Notes under the pieces: generated by a model | Database searches by the model: none | Seen by the model: only the letters and a program-made list of their open reading frames with translations | Told to the model about the DNA's origin: nothing | Position numbers and translations under genes: made by a program | Assembly: GCA_000688615.1 (NCBI GenBank) | Contig: JHVA01000001.1 | Span: 1,054,001-1,118,000, forward strand | Direction of reading: 5' to 3' | From: Acidobacteriaceae bacterium KBS 146 | GTDB lineage: Bacteria > Acidobacteriota > Terriglobia > Terriglobales > Acidobacteriaceae | Length of the DNA stretch: 64,000 nt | Shown here: positions 34,853-43,836 of the stretch, one piece after another | Layout of the letters: every line of letters starts with the position of its first letter | Numbering within the stretch: the first letter of the stretch is position 1

Positions 34853-36541
34853 TCAGTTCAGAATGAAAGACCATAGTGTATCGCCTGATGCGCAAATAAT
34901 GTATTGATGACCGTCTAATTCAAAGGTCTGCGGTGCGTTTGAAATCATCCCAATGCGTGTGTTCCAAAGAGTCTTACCATCCGCTGCGTCAAAAGCAACG
35001 AGGTTGCCCGAACCATCTCCTGTAAATACAAGACCACCGGCGGTCGACAATAAACCGCCGCCGCCGATAGTCCCTGCGTTATAAAACTTGTGGCGCCATT
35101 GAGTTTTCCCGGTGCGATAGTCAAGAGCCGTCAAGTAACTCCCTGTGCTGCCCACGAACAATTCTTCCTTCCCACCCAACCCCATCGAACCACGTGGATC
35201 TGTATCAGTCAGATGCAGCATCGAAAAAGTATCTATTTCGTAGGTGTAGAAAAGACGCGTCGCGGGAGAGAAGGTTACGGGTTGCCAATTGATGGTTCCA
35301 GAAGAATTCGGTGAGGCCAATGAACCTGGAACCGTTGCGTCTTTGTTCGGGTTACGCCTGGGGCCGCCTGAGGGATTCAGCCCATCCGCCCAATTCGTTG
35401 TCATCCCATAGCGGGCTGTCACAAGACGATCCCCAGTGACACGATCTAAAAGAAAGTAGTAGCCATTACGAGCCGCTGTCGCTACTAGCTTACGCATCCT
35501 GCCCTTATACATTGCGTCAAACAGAATGGGCGTCTGAGCGGAGTCATAATCGTGCATATCATGAGGCGAGGTCTGAAAGTACCACGCCATCTTCCCTGTA
35601 TCCACATCCACTGCGATCAGCGAGCAGGTAAACAGATTATCCAGATCGCCACGCAAACCGGTCGTATATGCCGGCGTCGGATTTCCGGTTCCGAAGATAT
35701 AAAGATTTGTTTGTGAATCGTATGCTCCAGTAATCCAGGTTTGCGCACCCCCATGTCGCGCCGCATCGATATTTTTCCAGGTATCCGCACCCGGGTCACC
35801 CTTCTTCATCGGAACCGTATAGAACTTCCACTGCAATTCACCCGTCTCGGGATCGAACGACTGCAGGAAGCCCGGGGAATCTATATCATTTCCCACGCCA
35901 ACCAGCACGTGATTGCCAATGACAATTGGGGCCGGAGTCGCAAAATATCCTTCTTCTACATTGGCAATTATCTTGTGCCAACGCTCTTTGCCAGTCTTTG
36001 CATCGAGTGACACCAGATAGTCGTCAGGCGTCTCCATAAAAAGATAGTCGTGCCACATACCAAACCCGCGATTGCCAATATGCGTTCCACCTTTTGTCTT
36101 CCAAAAGTAATGCCATAGCTGATGACCGTCGCGAGCGTCAACCGCCCAGGCATTATCCGGCATAGTCACATAAAGGGTTCCGTCAACCGCGAGTACTGAT
36201 CCTTTAATTGAACCGGATCGGATATTCAGGGTTCCTGTTCCTTCACCTCCCACAATGAGCGGTGTCTGGAGGCTTCTTGCTGACACAGCAGTCGAAGCCG
36301 CCGCCGGTTCTCCCCCCGGAGTCAGTTGTGAGAACCATGCCAGAGATAGGTTTTTCACCGTCTGGCGATTCACTTTGGCCAACCCGCTGTATCGCTTACC
36401 GGTGTAATCGCCGTTGTATGTCGGCCAATCGCTCCTGAGCGGCTTGAGTAAATCCTTTGGGGCAACACCGCCACCTTGGCAAAGTGAAAAAGTGGATAAC
36501 AGGAGCGACAACGCAATGGAAGGTATATGTGTATATTTCAC
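34853..36541 (-). CDS. PQQ-dependent quinoprotein dehydrogenase (module B)
   Basis: A 562-residue periplasmic propeller enzyme, paralogue of 9223-10884. The start is a GTG overlapping the stop of the upstream cytochrome gene by four bases (GTGA). A signal peptide ends near LCQGGG. Shared blocks with module A include WPTYNGDYTGKRYSGL, VNRQTVKNLSLAW, GTHIGNRGFGMW, HDYDSAQTPIL (HDYD at 330-333, probable catalytic Asp) and DPRGSMGLGGKEE. No vicinal Cys-Cys and no fused haem. Electrons should go to the cytochrome at 36538-37407. The 174-base gap downstream (34679-34852) shows nothing I can name. Confidence 0.9.
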   Translation of the reverse strand: MKYTHIPSIALSLLLSTFSLCQGGGVAPKDLLKPLRSDWPTYNGDYTGKRYSGLAKVNRQTVKNLSLAWFSQLTPGGEPAAASTAVSARSLQTPLIVGGEGTGTLNIRSGSIKGSVLAVDGTLYVTMPDNAWAVDARDGHQLWHYFWKTKGGTHIGNRGFGMWHDYLFMETPDDYLVSLDAKTGKERWHKIIANVEEGYFATPAPIVIGNHVLVGVGNDIDSPGFLQSFDPETGELQWKFYTVPMKKGDPGADTWKNIDAARHGGAQTWITGAYDSQTNLYIFGTGNPTPAYTTGLRGDLDNLFTCSLIAVDVDTGKMAWYFQTSPHDMHDYDSAQTPILFDAMYKGRMRKLVATAARNGYYFLLDRVTGDRLVTARYGMTTNWADGLNPSGGPRRNPNKDATVPGSLASPNSSGTINWQPVTFSPATRLFYTYEIDTFSMLHLTDTDPRGSMGLGGKEELFVGSTGSYLTALDYRTGKTQWRHKFYNAGTIGGGGLLSTAGGLVFTGDGSGNLVAFDAADGKTLWNTRIGMISNAPQTFELDGHQYIICASGDTLWSFILN

Positions 36542-37407
36542 TTCAAACTCACCAGGTATGCGGTCACATCGTGAATATCAGCATCTGTGTAGCGGGCCAG
36601 CATGTCTCGATGAGTCTGTATCGGATCATGCACTATCACCGTTGGCACGGCACCTTTCCGGGCAAAACTACGTTGTGTGCCATCTGGTTGCCGAAGCGTC
36701 ACGATGAAGTCATCGATGCGAATAAGTTTTCCTGAAATCTTCTGTCCAGACGAAACCGTCACGTCTACCGTGGCGTTGGCAGGTGCATTTCGATTGCTCG
36801 CTCCACCGGCGAGCCAATGCGCCTGCAACTGTGCTGCATCTGTATAAGTTGTTGCGATCCCCTTCAGATCCCCGGTCGTTGAATGACAACTCGCGCAATG
36901 CAACGCAAAATATTTTTCGCCTTTCGTTGCATCTCCCACCACAACATCCAATGGCTTCGCGCTTCCTCCGGGAGGCGCTCCCTGACTACCAATCGTGGCA
37001 ATGACAGAACGTATGTAAGCGGCCACGGCGCCAGCGTCTTCGTCGTTCAAACCAATGTTCGGCATTCCCTGCGCCACACGCGCTCCCTGAATGATAGGAA
37101 CGATCAGCTCTCCACGCTGATCCGTCAAAGCTGCCTGCGAGCGCAGGAGATTTGGCCCTCCCATATCGCCCCCGCGCAGATCTTGCCCATGACACGCCTG
37201 GCAATTTATCCCGTAAAGAGCCTTCCCATGGATCACCCTTGCTGGATCTTCAGACGCACGTACCTGACCTGAATTAAAAGTCGCATGCTCTCGCACCTGA
37301 GCTCCCGCGGCGAGTGCGGTCTTCAGATCGCTAAAGTAATAAACCAGGCTGACGGCAACTGCCCACGCCGTCCCTACTGCCACCAAACGAGGATAAAAAT
37401 TATTCAT
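36538..37407 (-). CDS. Di-haem cytochrome c with inserted beta-domain (module B)
   Basis: A 289-residue membrane-anchored electron carrier, paralogue of 8363-9226. It has an N-terminal transmembrane anchor (LVAVGTAWAVAVSLVYYF), haem 1 CQACH at 69-73 with axial Met in QGMPNI, and haem 2 CASCH at 171-175. An Sm/SH3-like insert lies at about 213-250 (VDVTVSSGQKISGKLIRIDDF), before the closing HDVTAYLVSLK, identical to module A. The Met near the second haem in module A (RMGNVP) is Lys here (RKGAVP), whereas a nearby VHD...TH pair is kept, so the second haem may be bis-His ligated; that is inference. Translationally coupled to the PQQ enzyme downstream. Confidence 0.9.
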   Translation of the reverse strand: MNNFYPRLVAVGTAWAVAVSLVYYFSDLKTALAAGAQVREHATFNSGQVRASEDPARVIHGKALYGINCQACHGQDLRGGDMGGPNLLRSQAALTDQRGELIVPIIQGARVAQGMPNIGLNDEDAGAVAAYIRSVIATIGSQGAPPGGSAKPLDVVVGDATKGEKYFALHCASCHSTTGDLKGIATTYTDAAQLQAHWLAGGASNRNAPANATVDVTVSSGQKISGKLIRIDDFIVTLRQPDGTQRSFARKGAVPTVIVHDPIQTHRDMLARYTDADIHDVTAYLVSLK

Positions 37408-37903
37408 TCCACCTTGCTCGCTGAGAGCGAAGCTAGACTAGCGATGGTCTGGACCTTGCCGCCGTCACGTCGCCTGAGCACGTTCATTTAAGATAGTTGT
37501 CTTCCCCTATTCCTCTAGACTACGTGGCAGAGCTGATGACGCTCCATGATAGCGCCATCACTGGATCTATGGAAATCGAGAAGAGGATTTCCGCAGATGT
37601 CTTTCGGTTGGGGGCGATGGAGCAGTTCACCCAAGGAAGAACTCCCTACACTCAGCCAGCGACTATGACACGGGAAGCAATCTCACCGTCTCAGGCTTTC
37701 GAGCTTAATTGTGTGAGCCGCACGTGACGCTGGTGGCTCAGTCCCTCCAGAATTTTGCTTTTTTATCTGTGGATCGCGCTAAATAAGTGCTTTTTGCGTC
37801 TCGAGGGCTTCGGGTTTTCGGACAGATATTGACTCAACGCTTGTGATGTCCTTGTATATGGTGCAGGCTCTCCCTACAGCCCGGCGTCTCGCTATCGTGC
37901 GGT
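37408..37903. other. Intergenic stretch without supported gene
   Basis: Almost 500 bases between the cytochrome start and the GH2 relic. Short open frames exist on both strands but none shows a ribosome-binding site with a recognisable protein. It must contain the promoter for the minus-strand cytochrome/PQQ operon. Confidence 0.5.
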
Positions 37904-38289
37904 ATGACGATAACTTGTAGATCGTTCGTTCGGAACATCGCAGGTGCGCTAGTTCTAACCGCTCAACCGCATCTCCTGTTTGCGCGAGATATAGATCACC
38001 GTCAAATGTTCTTATTTTGGATCTTTCGACCGGTTGGCAATTGTTTGCAACGGGCACCTGACGGAAAGTGAAGTTACATTACCTCATATCGTAACGAATC
38101 TTTCGTGCCATGGCTGGAGCCCCGAACAATGGGAACATGTATGGGCCTACCAGAAAAAGATCCAAGTGCCGACGCAGCTTCATGCAAATCTGTGTGGATC
38201 GGCCGCTGAAGAATGCGCGGGTCTCGGTGAACGGCCATGAAGCGGGAACTCATCGTGGTGGTTTTCATCCATTTAGCATGCGGTCGTAA
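37904..38289 (+). pseudogene. Fragmented GH2 (beta-galactosidase-like) N-terminus
   Basis: The start of a glycoside hydrolase family 2 protein is recognisable only by piecing three frames together. Frame from 37904: MTITCRSFVRNIAGALVLTA, a signal-peptide-like start. Next frame near 38002: NVLILDLSTGWQLFATG, the GH2 opening strand. Next frame near 38052: VTLPHIVTNLSCHGWSPEQW followed by EHVWAYQKKIQVP, the typical GH2 sugar-binding domain. Last frame from 38182: CVDRPLKNARVSVNGHEAGT and HRGGFHPFS, ending at TAA 38287-38289. At least three frameshifts and one stop, and the catalytic barrel is missing. It lies directly upstream of a GH36 alpha-galactosidase, so a former galactoside-degradation pair has lost one member. 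Confidence 0.75.
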
Positions 38290-38480
38290 GCGGAGAAAAC
38301 GAGTTAGAAATTTAGGTCGACGCTCGTTGGTTGGACGTCCTACCGGGGGTCTTGACTGGCAATTACCGGATAGTCAAGCTCCCCCACAATTGGATGCTCC
38401 GCCATATGCCGTACCCGGCAATCTAGCGCATCCTTGCCATGGAGAGTAATCTTAGTATCCGATAAACTGTCCACCTTATC

Positions 38481-38497
38481 TTATGGCAACGCCATAA
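38481..38497. promoter_or_regulatory. Inverted repeat upstream of alpha-galactosidase
   Basis: TTATGGC-AAC-GCCATAA, perfect 7-bp arms, 73 bases before the chosen start of the GH36 gene. Its size and position suit a repressor or activator operator. No regulator gene is adjacent. The rest of 38290-38569 shows no gene. Confidence 0.45.
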
Positions 38498-38569
38498 ACA
38501 CCATGTATGGATCTCGCAACTCCTAAGTTCGGGCTCGACCATCCTCGTTGCGCGCCCAGGGGGGCCTTG

Positions 38570-40798
38570 ATGCGGTTTGTAAATTCTGTTCGTCGAACTC
38601 GAGACGCGGTTGCCCTATCGGCAATTATTTTGATCTTGTTGTGTGGCTCTCAACACGCTGCGGCATCGGTTCACTTTGATAAGGAAACCAATGTCTTCAG
38701 GCTCGATGGCGGGGATATCACCTATGTCATCGGCCTTAATCGCCAAGGAGAGGTGCAGACGCTCTATTGGGGTGAACGACTTCCTGAGAATCAACAATTT
38801 CCTGCAGCTCAAGCGATATCTGGCCTCTCCTCATTTGAGATGCCGGTCAATACGACTCCGCAGGAATACACCGGTTGGGGTGGAGCTCTTTACGTTGAAC
38901 CAGATCTCAAGGTTACATTTCCCGACGGAAATCGTGATCTTGTCTTGAAGTATGTTTCTCATACCACCGGGGAAGATAGGATCGATATCCTACTGAAAGA
39001 TATCTCACGCGATGTCTACGTCACCCTTCAATATCAGATTGATCAACAAACCGGTATTCTCCGTCGCTCCGCAGATATCGAGAATCGAACCAAGCAACCT
39101 TTCACAATTGAACAAGTTGCTTCTGGCACTTGGAATCTTCCTAGAAATACCGACTATCGCCTTCACTATGTCACTGGCCGATGGGCAGGAGAGTGGAGCC
39201 TTCAATCACAACCTATCCACGGAGGCAAAACCGTATTGGAGAGTCGGCGCGGCACAACAGGAGCTCAGAATAATCCTTGGTTCATGATTGATCAGGCCGC
39301 CTCAGACGATCAAGATCAAGGAAGGGTCTGGTTCGGAGCACTGGGCTGGAGCGGGTCATGGGCCATTACGGTGGAGCAGAATGCGCTTCAGGATGTTCGT
39401 ATAACAGGCGGGCCAAACTCATTTGATTTCGCATATCTCCTTAAAAGCGGCGACCACTTTCAAACTCCCCAATTCTATGGCGGCTTTTCAGATAAGGGCT
39501 TGGGAGGCACTTCGCGCCTTTTACATCGATACGAAACTGACAGGATCCTTCCGAATTCTCCATCTCGGAAGCTCCGGCCAGTGCTTTATAACTCATGGGA
39601 GGCAACAACATTCAACGTTGATGAAAGTGGCCAGATGGCTCTTGCAGAGAAGGCCGCGAGTCTGGGCGTTGAACGTTTTGTAATGGATGATGGCTGGTTC
39701 GGACAACGAAAAACCGACCATGCCGGTTTAGGAGATTGGTACGTCAATCCTCAGAAGTTCCCCCATGGCCTAAAACCCCTTATCGATAAGGTTCATGCGC
39801 TTCACATGGATTTCGGTCTGTGGGTTGAACCTGAGATGGTTAATCCCGATAGTGATCTTTACCGCAAGCATTCCGATTGGGTTCTCAACTTTGCCGGACG
39901 CCCACGCACGGAAGGCAGAAATCAATTAATCCTTAATCTGGCGCGACCGGATGTTCACGACTACGTTCTCCAATGGCTCGATAAGCTTCTCACGGATAAC
40001 GATATCTCTTTTATTAAATGGGATTACAACCGCAACTGGTCCGAACCCGGTTGGCCAGCGGTTCCGGTCGAGCAGCAGAAGAATATATACATTGATTTCA
40101 CCCGAAACGTATACGACATCCTGGCGCAGCTGCGAAAAAGGCATCCTAATGTCGAATTTGAGAGTTGCTCAGGTGGAGGAGGCCGCGTAGATCTCGGCAT
40201 CATGGCTCTGACAGATGAGGTATGGCCCTCCGACAACACCGATGCTTATGATCGTCTTGTGATCCAGGATGGTTTCACTTATGCCTATACTCCAGGCGTC
40301 ATGATGGCGTGGGTCACAGATTCGCCCACTTGGGTCAATCAACGTACTCTCTCTCTCGAATATCGTTTTCTCTCGTCGATGCAGGGTTCGCTTGGAATCG
40401 GCGCCAATCTCAACAAGTGGAGCCCTGAAGATATTGCACTAGCGAAAAAGATGGTCGCTGACTACAAGTCCATTCGAGAAACTGTGCAGCGAGGATCGCT
40501 TTACCGTCTAAGATCGCCGCGCGAAGGGGAACAGTCAATCACAGAAAGCGTCTCTCGTGATGGCCAGCAGGCTGTTGTGTTTGCATTTCTTCACTCAAGT
40601 ACTGAGAACTATCCCTTCCCCCGCGTCTACATGAGGGGTTTGGATGAAAATGCAACCTATGCATTGCGCCCTCTTGCAGGCAAAGTAGCCTCAAATACAC
40701 CCACTGCGGCGACCGGAGCCTATTGGATGCACCGTGGAGTCGACCTTGAACTCCGCGGCGACTTCCAAGCCATGGGCGTCATCCTTCAACGTAAGTAG
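38570..40798 (+). CDS. Alpha-galactosidase, GH36 family, exported
   Basis: A 742-residue secreted hydrolase that removes terminal alpha-galactosyl groups from oligosaccharides such as raffinose or galactomannan side chains. I start at MRFVNSVRRTRD, followed by a signal peptide (AIILILLCGSQHAAAS); the upstream frame adds 21 residues with no signal logic. N-terminal beta-supersandwich, then the (beta/alpha)8 barrel: NSWEATTFNVDE, ERFVMDDGWFGQR, DFGLWVEPEMVNPDSDLY. The nucleophile is Asp485 in FIKWDYNR and the acid/base Asp555 in WPSDNTDAYDR. Full length for the family. Upstream is the decayed GH2 relic; downstream is a convergent, unrelated operon. Confidence 0.93.
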   Translation: MRFVNSVRRTRDAVALSAIILILLCGSQHAAASVHFDKETNVFRLDGGDITYVIGLNRQGEVQTLYWGERLPENQQFPAAQAISGLSSFEMPVNTTPQEYTGWGGALYVEPDLKVTFPDGNRDLVLKYVSHTTGEDRIDILLKDISRDVYVTLQYQIDQQTGILRRSADIENRTKQPFTIEQVASGTWNLPRNTDYRLHYVTGRWAGEWSLQSQPIHGGKTVLESRRGTTGAQNNPWFMIDQAASDDQDQGRVWFGALGWSGSWAITVEQNALQDVRITGGPNSFDFAYLLKSGDHFQTPQFYGGFSDKGLGGTSRLLHRYETDRILPNSPSRKLRPVLYNSWEATTFNVDESGQMALAEKAASLGVERFVMDDGWFGQRKTDHAGLGDWYVNPQKFPHGLKPLIDKVHALHMDFGLWVEPEMVNPDSDLYRKHSDWVLNFAGRPRTEGRNQLILNLARPDVHDYVLQWLDKLLTDNDISFIKWDYNRNWSEPGWPAVPVEQQKNIYIDFTRNVYDILAQLRKRHPNVEFESCSGGGGRVDLGIMALTDEVWPSDNTDAYDRLVIQDGFTYAYTPGVMMAWVTDSPTWVNQRTLSLEYRFLSSMQGSLGIGANLNKWSPEDIALAKKMVADYKSIRETVQRGSLYRLRSPREGEQSITESVSRDGQQAVVFAFLHSSTENYPFPRVYMRGLDENATYALRPLAGKVASNTPTAATGAYWMHRGVDLELRGDFQAMGVILQRK

Positions 40799-40846
40799 AC
40801 GGGTTGAGCGAAGCCCCAATATTCGTCCGCTACCGGCCGGAACCCA

Positions 40847-41926
40847 TCAGCCAATGCTCTGGGCAATTGCTTTTCCGGCTGTCGCGGTCCCAGCAGATCC
40901 GCCAACATCGCGTGTGCAGAGACGTTTCTCCTGCAATGTAGTTTCGATCGCCGAAAGGATCGCTCTTCCCGCCTCGTCTTCACCAAGATGATCCAGCATC
41001 ATCGCAGCGGACCAGATTTGTCCAATTGGATTGGCTATGCCCTCTCCAGCAATATCAGGAGCCGAGCCATGCACAGGTTCAAACAGAGAGGGAAACTTGC
41101 GCTCAACGTTGATGTTCCCAGACGGAGCGATACCGATCGTGCCTGTGCAAGCTGGACCGAGATCAGAAAGAATATCCCCAAAGAGATTAGAAGCCACCAC
41201 AACATCGAAACGATCAGGGTTGAGAACAAAGTGAGCAGCAAGGATATCGATATGATATTTGTCGACTCTTATCTCCGGATATGCCTTACTCATCTCTTCG
41301 ACCCGTTGATCCCAGTACGGCATTGATATAGAAATTCCGTTCGATTTTGTCGCTGACGTTAGATGTTTTTTCTCTCGGCGACCAGCAAGTTCAAAGGCAA
41401 ACTTCAAAATACGATCGACACCGATGCGTGTCATAACCGTCTCTTGAACCACGATCTCTCGTTCGCTATCGGCGAAGATCTTGCCACCAATAGACGAATA
41501 CTCGCCTTCTGTATTTTCACGAACGACGAAGAAGTCAATATCGCCAGGCTTGCGGTTTGCTAATGGACACGGAACCCCGGGCATCAAACGGACTGGACGA
41601 ACGTTTGCATACTGGTCAAATTCACGCCGCATGGCAATGAGGGATCCCCACAGCGATATATGATCCGGCACCTTTTCAGGCCAGCCAACTGCTCCAAAAA
41701 AGATCGCATCATGGCACCCAATCTGAGTTTTCCAGTCCTCTGGCATCATGCGACCGTGTCGGAGATAGTAGTCGCACGATGCGAAATCAAATTGATCGAA
41801 AGTGATACCAAAACCAAACCGTTTTGCGGCCGCTTCGAGAACACGAAGCCCCTCTGGCACGACTTCCCTACCAATGCCGTCGCCAGGTATCACAGCGATG
41901 CGATACTTTCTCTCTTCTGCAGACAT
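40847..41926 (-). CDS. Tartrate/D-malate dehydrogenase (isopropylmalate dehydrogenase family)
   Basis: A 359-residue NAD- and Mn/Mg-dependent decarboxylating dehydrogenase. The N-terminus RIAVIPGDGIGREVVPEG is the family signature. ASCDYYLRHGRMMPEDW is specific to the TtuC/DmlA (YeaU) branch acting on tartrate or D-malate rather than isocitrate or isopropylmalate. Other motifs are FVVRENTEGEYSSIGG, the metal-binding NLFGDILSDLGP and FEPVHGSAPDIAG. An upstream TTG at 41932 would add two residues; ATG 41926 has GGAG at a better distance. The start overlaps or abuts the transporter gene upstream, so the two form an operon for uptake and oxidation of a hydroxy-dicarboxylate. Confidence 0.9.
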   Translation of the reverse strand: MSAEERKYRIAVIPGDGIGREVVPEGLRVLEAAAKRFGFGITFDQFDFASCDYYLRHGRMMPEDWKTQIGCHDAIFFGAVGWPEKVPDHISLWGSLIAMRREFDQYANVRPVRLMPGVPCPLANRKPGDIDFFVVRENTEGEYSSIGGKIFADSEREIVVQETVMTRIGVDRILKFAFELAGRREKKHLTSATKSNGISISMPYWDQRVEEMSKAYPEIRVDKYHIDILAAHFVLNPDRFDVVVASNLFGDILSDLGPACTGTIGIAPSGNINVERKFPSLFEPVHGSAPDIAGEGIANPIGQIWSAAMMLDHLGEDEAGRAILSAIETTLQEKRLCTRDVGGSAGTATAGKAIAQSIG

Positions 41927-41928
41927 TT

Positions 41929-43251
41929 TCAAATGGCTCCGTTACGTTTCGCGATAATAAAGCGAAGAGTCACAACTGTGATTGCGGAAATCACAAGAGA
42001 CCCACCAACAAGATACAACCCTTGGCTAAAATTCCCGCTGGATTTCTCGGTTGCACCAATCATGTAAGGACCAGCAAATCCCCCCAGGGTTCCTAGAGAA
42101 TTGATAAGCCCGATGGATGCAGCTGCTCCGTCGCCAGCAAAGAACTTCGTCGGAAGTGTCCACAAGGGCGGCTTGGCCGCGCTTACCCCAAACGCAGTAA
42201 AAGACAGTCCGAGTATAGCAATGTAGGCCGAGCCTCTCGCATTGGCGGATATCGCCATCCCCATGGCTGCTATCAGGCACGCTATCGCTGCGTGATAGTA
42301 CCTCTCTCCTGTTCGGTCCGAGTTCAGCGACCAAAGCAACATGCCTATCACCGCGATGAGATTCGGAATGGCCACTAGGTAGCCTACGCGCATGATAGAT
42401 AAACCGGACGTTTTCAGGATCAGCGGCGCCCAGATGCCGATGGTGTAAAGTCCCGCCGATGTTCCAAAGTACGCCAATGCGAGAGTAAGCACCTTCCAGT
42501 CGCCCAACGCTCGCCAAGGGCTATGAACCAGGTTACGATCAGGACCCTTTGCACCTTCTTTCTCGATGGCCTGAATGAGCCACGTGCTTTGCTCCTCGGT
42601 TAGCCAGTTGGCCTTCTCGGGCCGGTCAGTGAGAATCCAAAACGTCACAAAACCTAGAAGAACAGCGGGAAGACCCTCTAATAGAAAGAGCCACTGCCAC
42701 CCTTTGAGCCCAATAATGCCGTGCATCTGCATGAGCGCACCGGACAATGGCGATCCTATAAATCCTGCAATGGGAGCGGCAGCCATGAATAACGCTACGA
42801 CACCGGAGCGATGGCGAGCTGGAAACCAGTATCCGAGATAAAGAATGATGCCTGGAAAAAATCCTGCCTCAGCTAAGCCGAGCAAAAAGCGAAGCAAGTA
42901 AAAACTCATCGCCCCTTTCGTGAAAGCCATACCTGCCGACGCCAATCCCCAGGTAATAAGGACGCGTCCAATCCAGAAACGTGCTCCGACGTGATGAAGA
43001 ATAATTGTCGAAGGCACCTCGAAGAGGAAATACCCGAAAAAGAAGATACCCGCTCCAAAGCCGAACGTCTGCGATGTGAGCCCAATATCTTTATTCATTG
43101 TCAGAGCAGCGAAGCCAATGTTGATACGGTCAAGAAACGCCACAAAATACAACAGCGCCAAGAAGGGCACGATTCGCCAAGTAACACGGCTTATAACCTG
43201 ACGTTCAAGGCGATCTTCCGCTAACAACGCCACCTCATTGTTTGACCGCAT
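41929..43251 (-). CDS. MFS transporter, anion:cation symporter (ACS) type, probable tartrate/dicarboxylate uptake
   Basis: A 440-residue inner-membrane transporter with 12 predicted helices. The ACS-family signatures are FLALLYFVAFLDRINIGFA in helix 1, GFGAGIFFFGYFLFEVPST in helix 2 and LLRFLLGLAEAGFFPGIILY in helix 4-5. I start at MRSNNEVALLAED; the longer frame adds 22 unlikely residues. The downstream gene encodes a tartrate/D-malate dehydrogenase, and its start is at the stop of this gene, so the natural substrate is probably the same acid (TtuB-like role). No regulator gene is adjacent. Confidence 0.88.
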   Translation of the reverse strand: MRSNNEVALLAEDRLERQVISRVTWRIVPFLALLYFVAFLDRINIGFAALTMNKDIGLTSQTFGFGAGIFFFGYFLFEVPSTIILHHVGARFWIGRVLITWGLASAGMAFTKGAMSFYLLRFLLGLAEAGFFPGIILYLGYWFPARHRSGVVALFMAAAPIAGFIGSPLSGALMQMHGIIGLKGWQWLFLLEGLPAVLLGFVTFWILTDRPEKANWLTEEQSTWLIQAIEKEGAKGPDRNLVHSPWRALGDWKVLTLALAYFGTSAGLYTIGIWAPLILKTSGLSIMRVGYLVAIPNLIAVIGMLLWSLNSDRTGERYYHAAIACLIAAMGMAISANARGSAYIAILGLSFTAFGVSAAKPPLWTLPTKFFAGDGAAASIGLINSLGTLGGFAGPYMIGATEKSSGNFSQGLYLVGGSLVISAITVVTLRFIIAKRNGAI

Positions 43252-43836
43252 ATCTTGAGTGCCAGCCCAAAAAGCAAGTCGTCGGAAACAGCATCTGACC
43301 GCGGATGTCTCCCCCAAAACTGCTTCGAACTCCTGGGTCCTTTCCCGTCACGCATACAGAATAATGCACCCCCGTTGAAGAAGCCCCGAGCCATCCTATG
43401 ATGGCTGTCAATCAGCGGAAAATCTACCGTCGGATAAAGAGCATGCGCCGCGAACCATTTGAAAGAAATCGAAGGCGGGCTCTAGGCAGGGACGAGTTGG
43501 CTACATCTTGAGTTGTTCAATAACTAGAACGAGCCGCCACGCGATAGAGGCGATAGATAGCGAAATACGAAACTCACTTGGTCAAATGATTCATGTGACC
43601 TACTTGAACTGTCAGCTCCACCGCAGTTTTTATCAGGATTCCGCGATGGGTTTCACGGGCGCGCACTTGCCTGACAGTTTTGACCAAAACTCGATTACGG
43701 GCGCCTATAAAAAAACTCAATGACAAAAAGGCTCCCTATCCTTATCATTTTGCAAACTCTCTAGTCATATCACGCAACTTCCGGGCCCCCATCGCAATCG
43801 TAGATCTTTTCTAATCAAATGCCCTCGGAGGCATAA
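43252..43836. other. Divergent intergenic region, no supported gene
   Basis: Nearly 590 bases between the leftward transporter operon and the rightward phosphoesterase operon. It must carry both promoters. A TTGACC (43680-43685) and TATAAA (43706-43711) pair is present, but the 20-base spacing is too long to call with confidence. The short open frames show no recognisable protein. Confidence 0.5.

Noticed and set aside
37779..38057. A 92-codon minus-strand frame
   Set aside because: It is antisense to the readable GH2 remnant and shows no similarity or ribosome-binding site.
43680..43711. TTGACC and TATAAA as a promoter for the phosphoesterase operon
   Set aside because: The spacing of 20 bases is too long for a normal sigma-70 promoter; left as a note in the intergenic entry.
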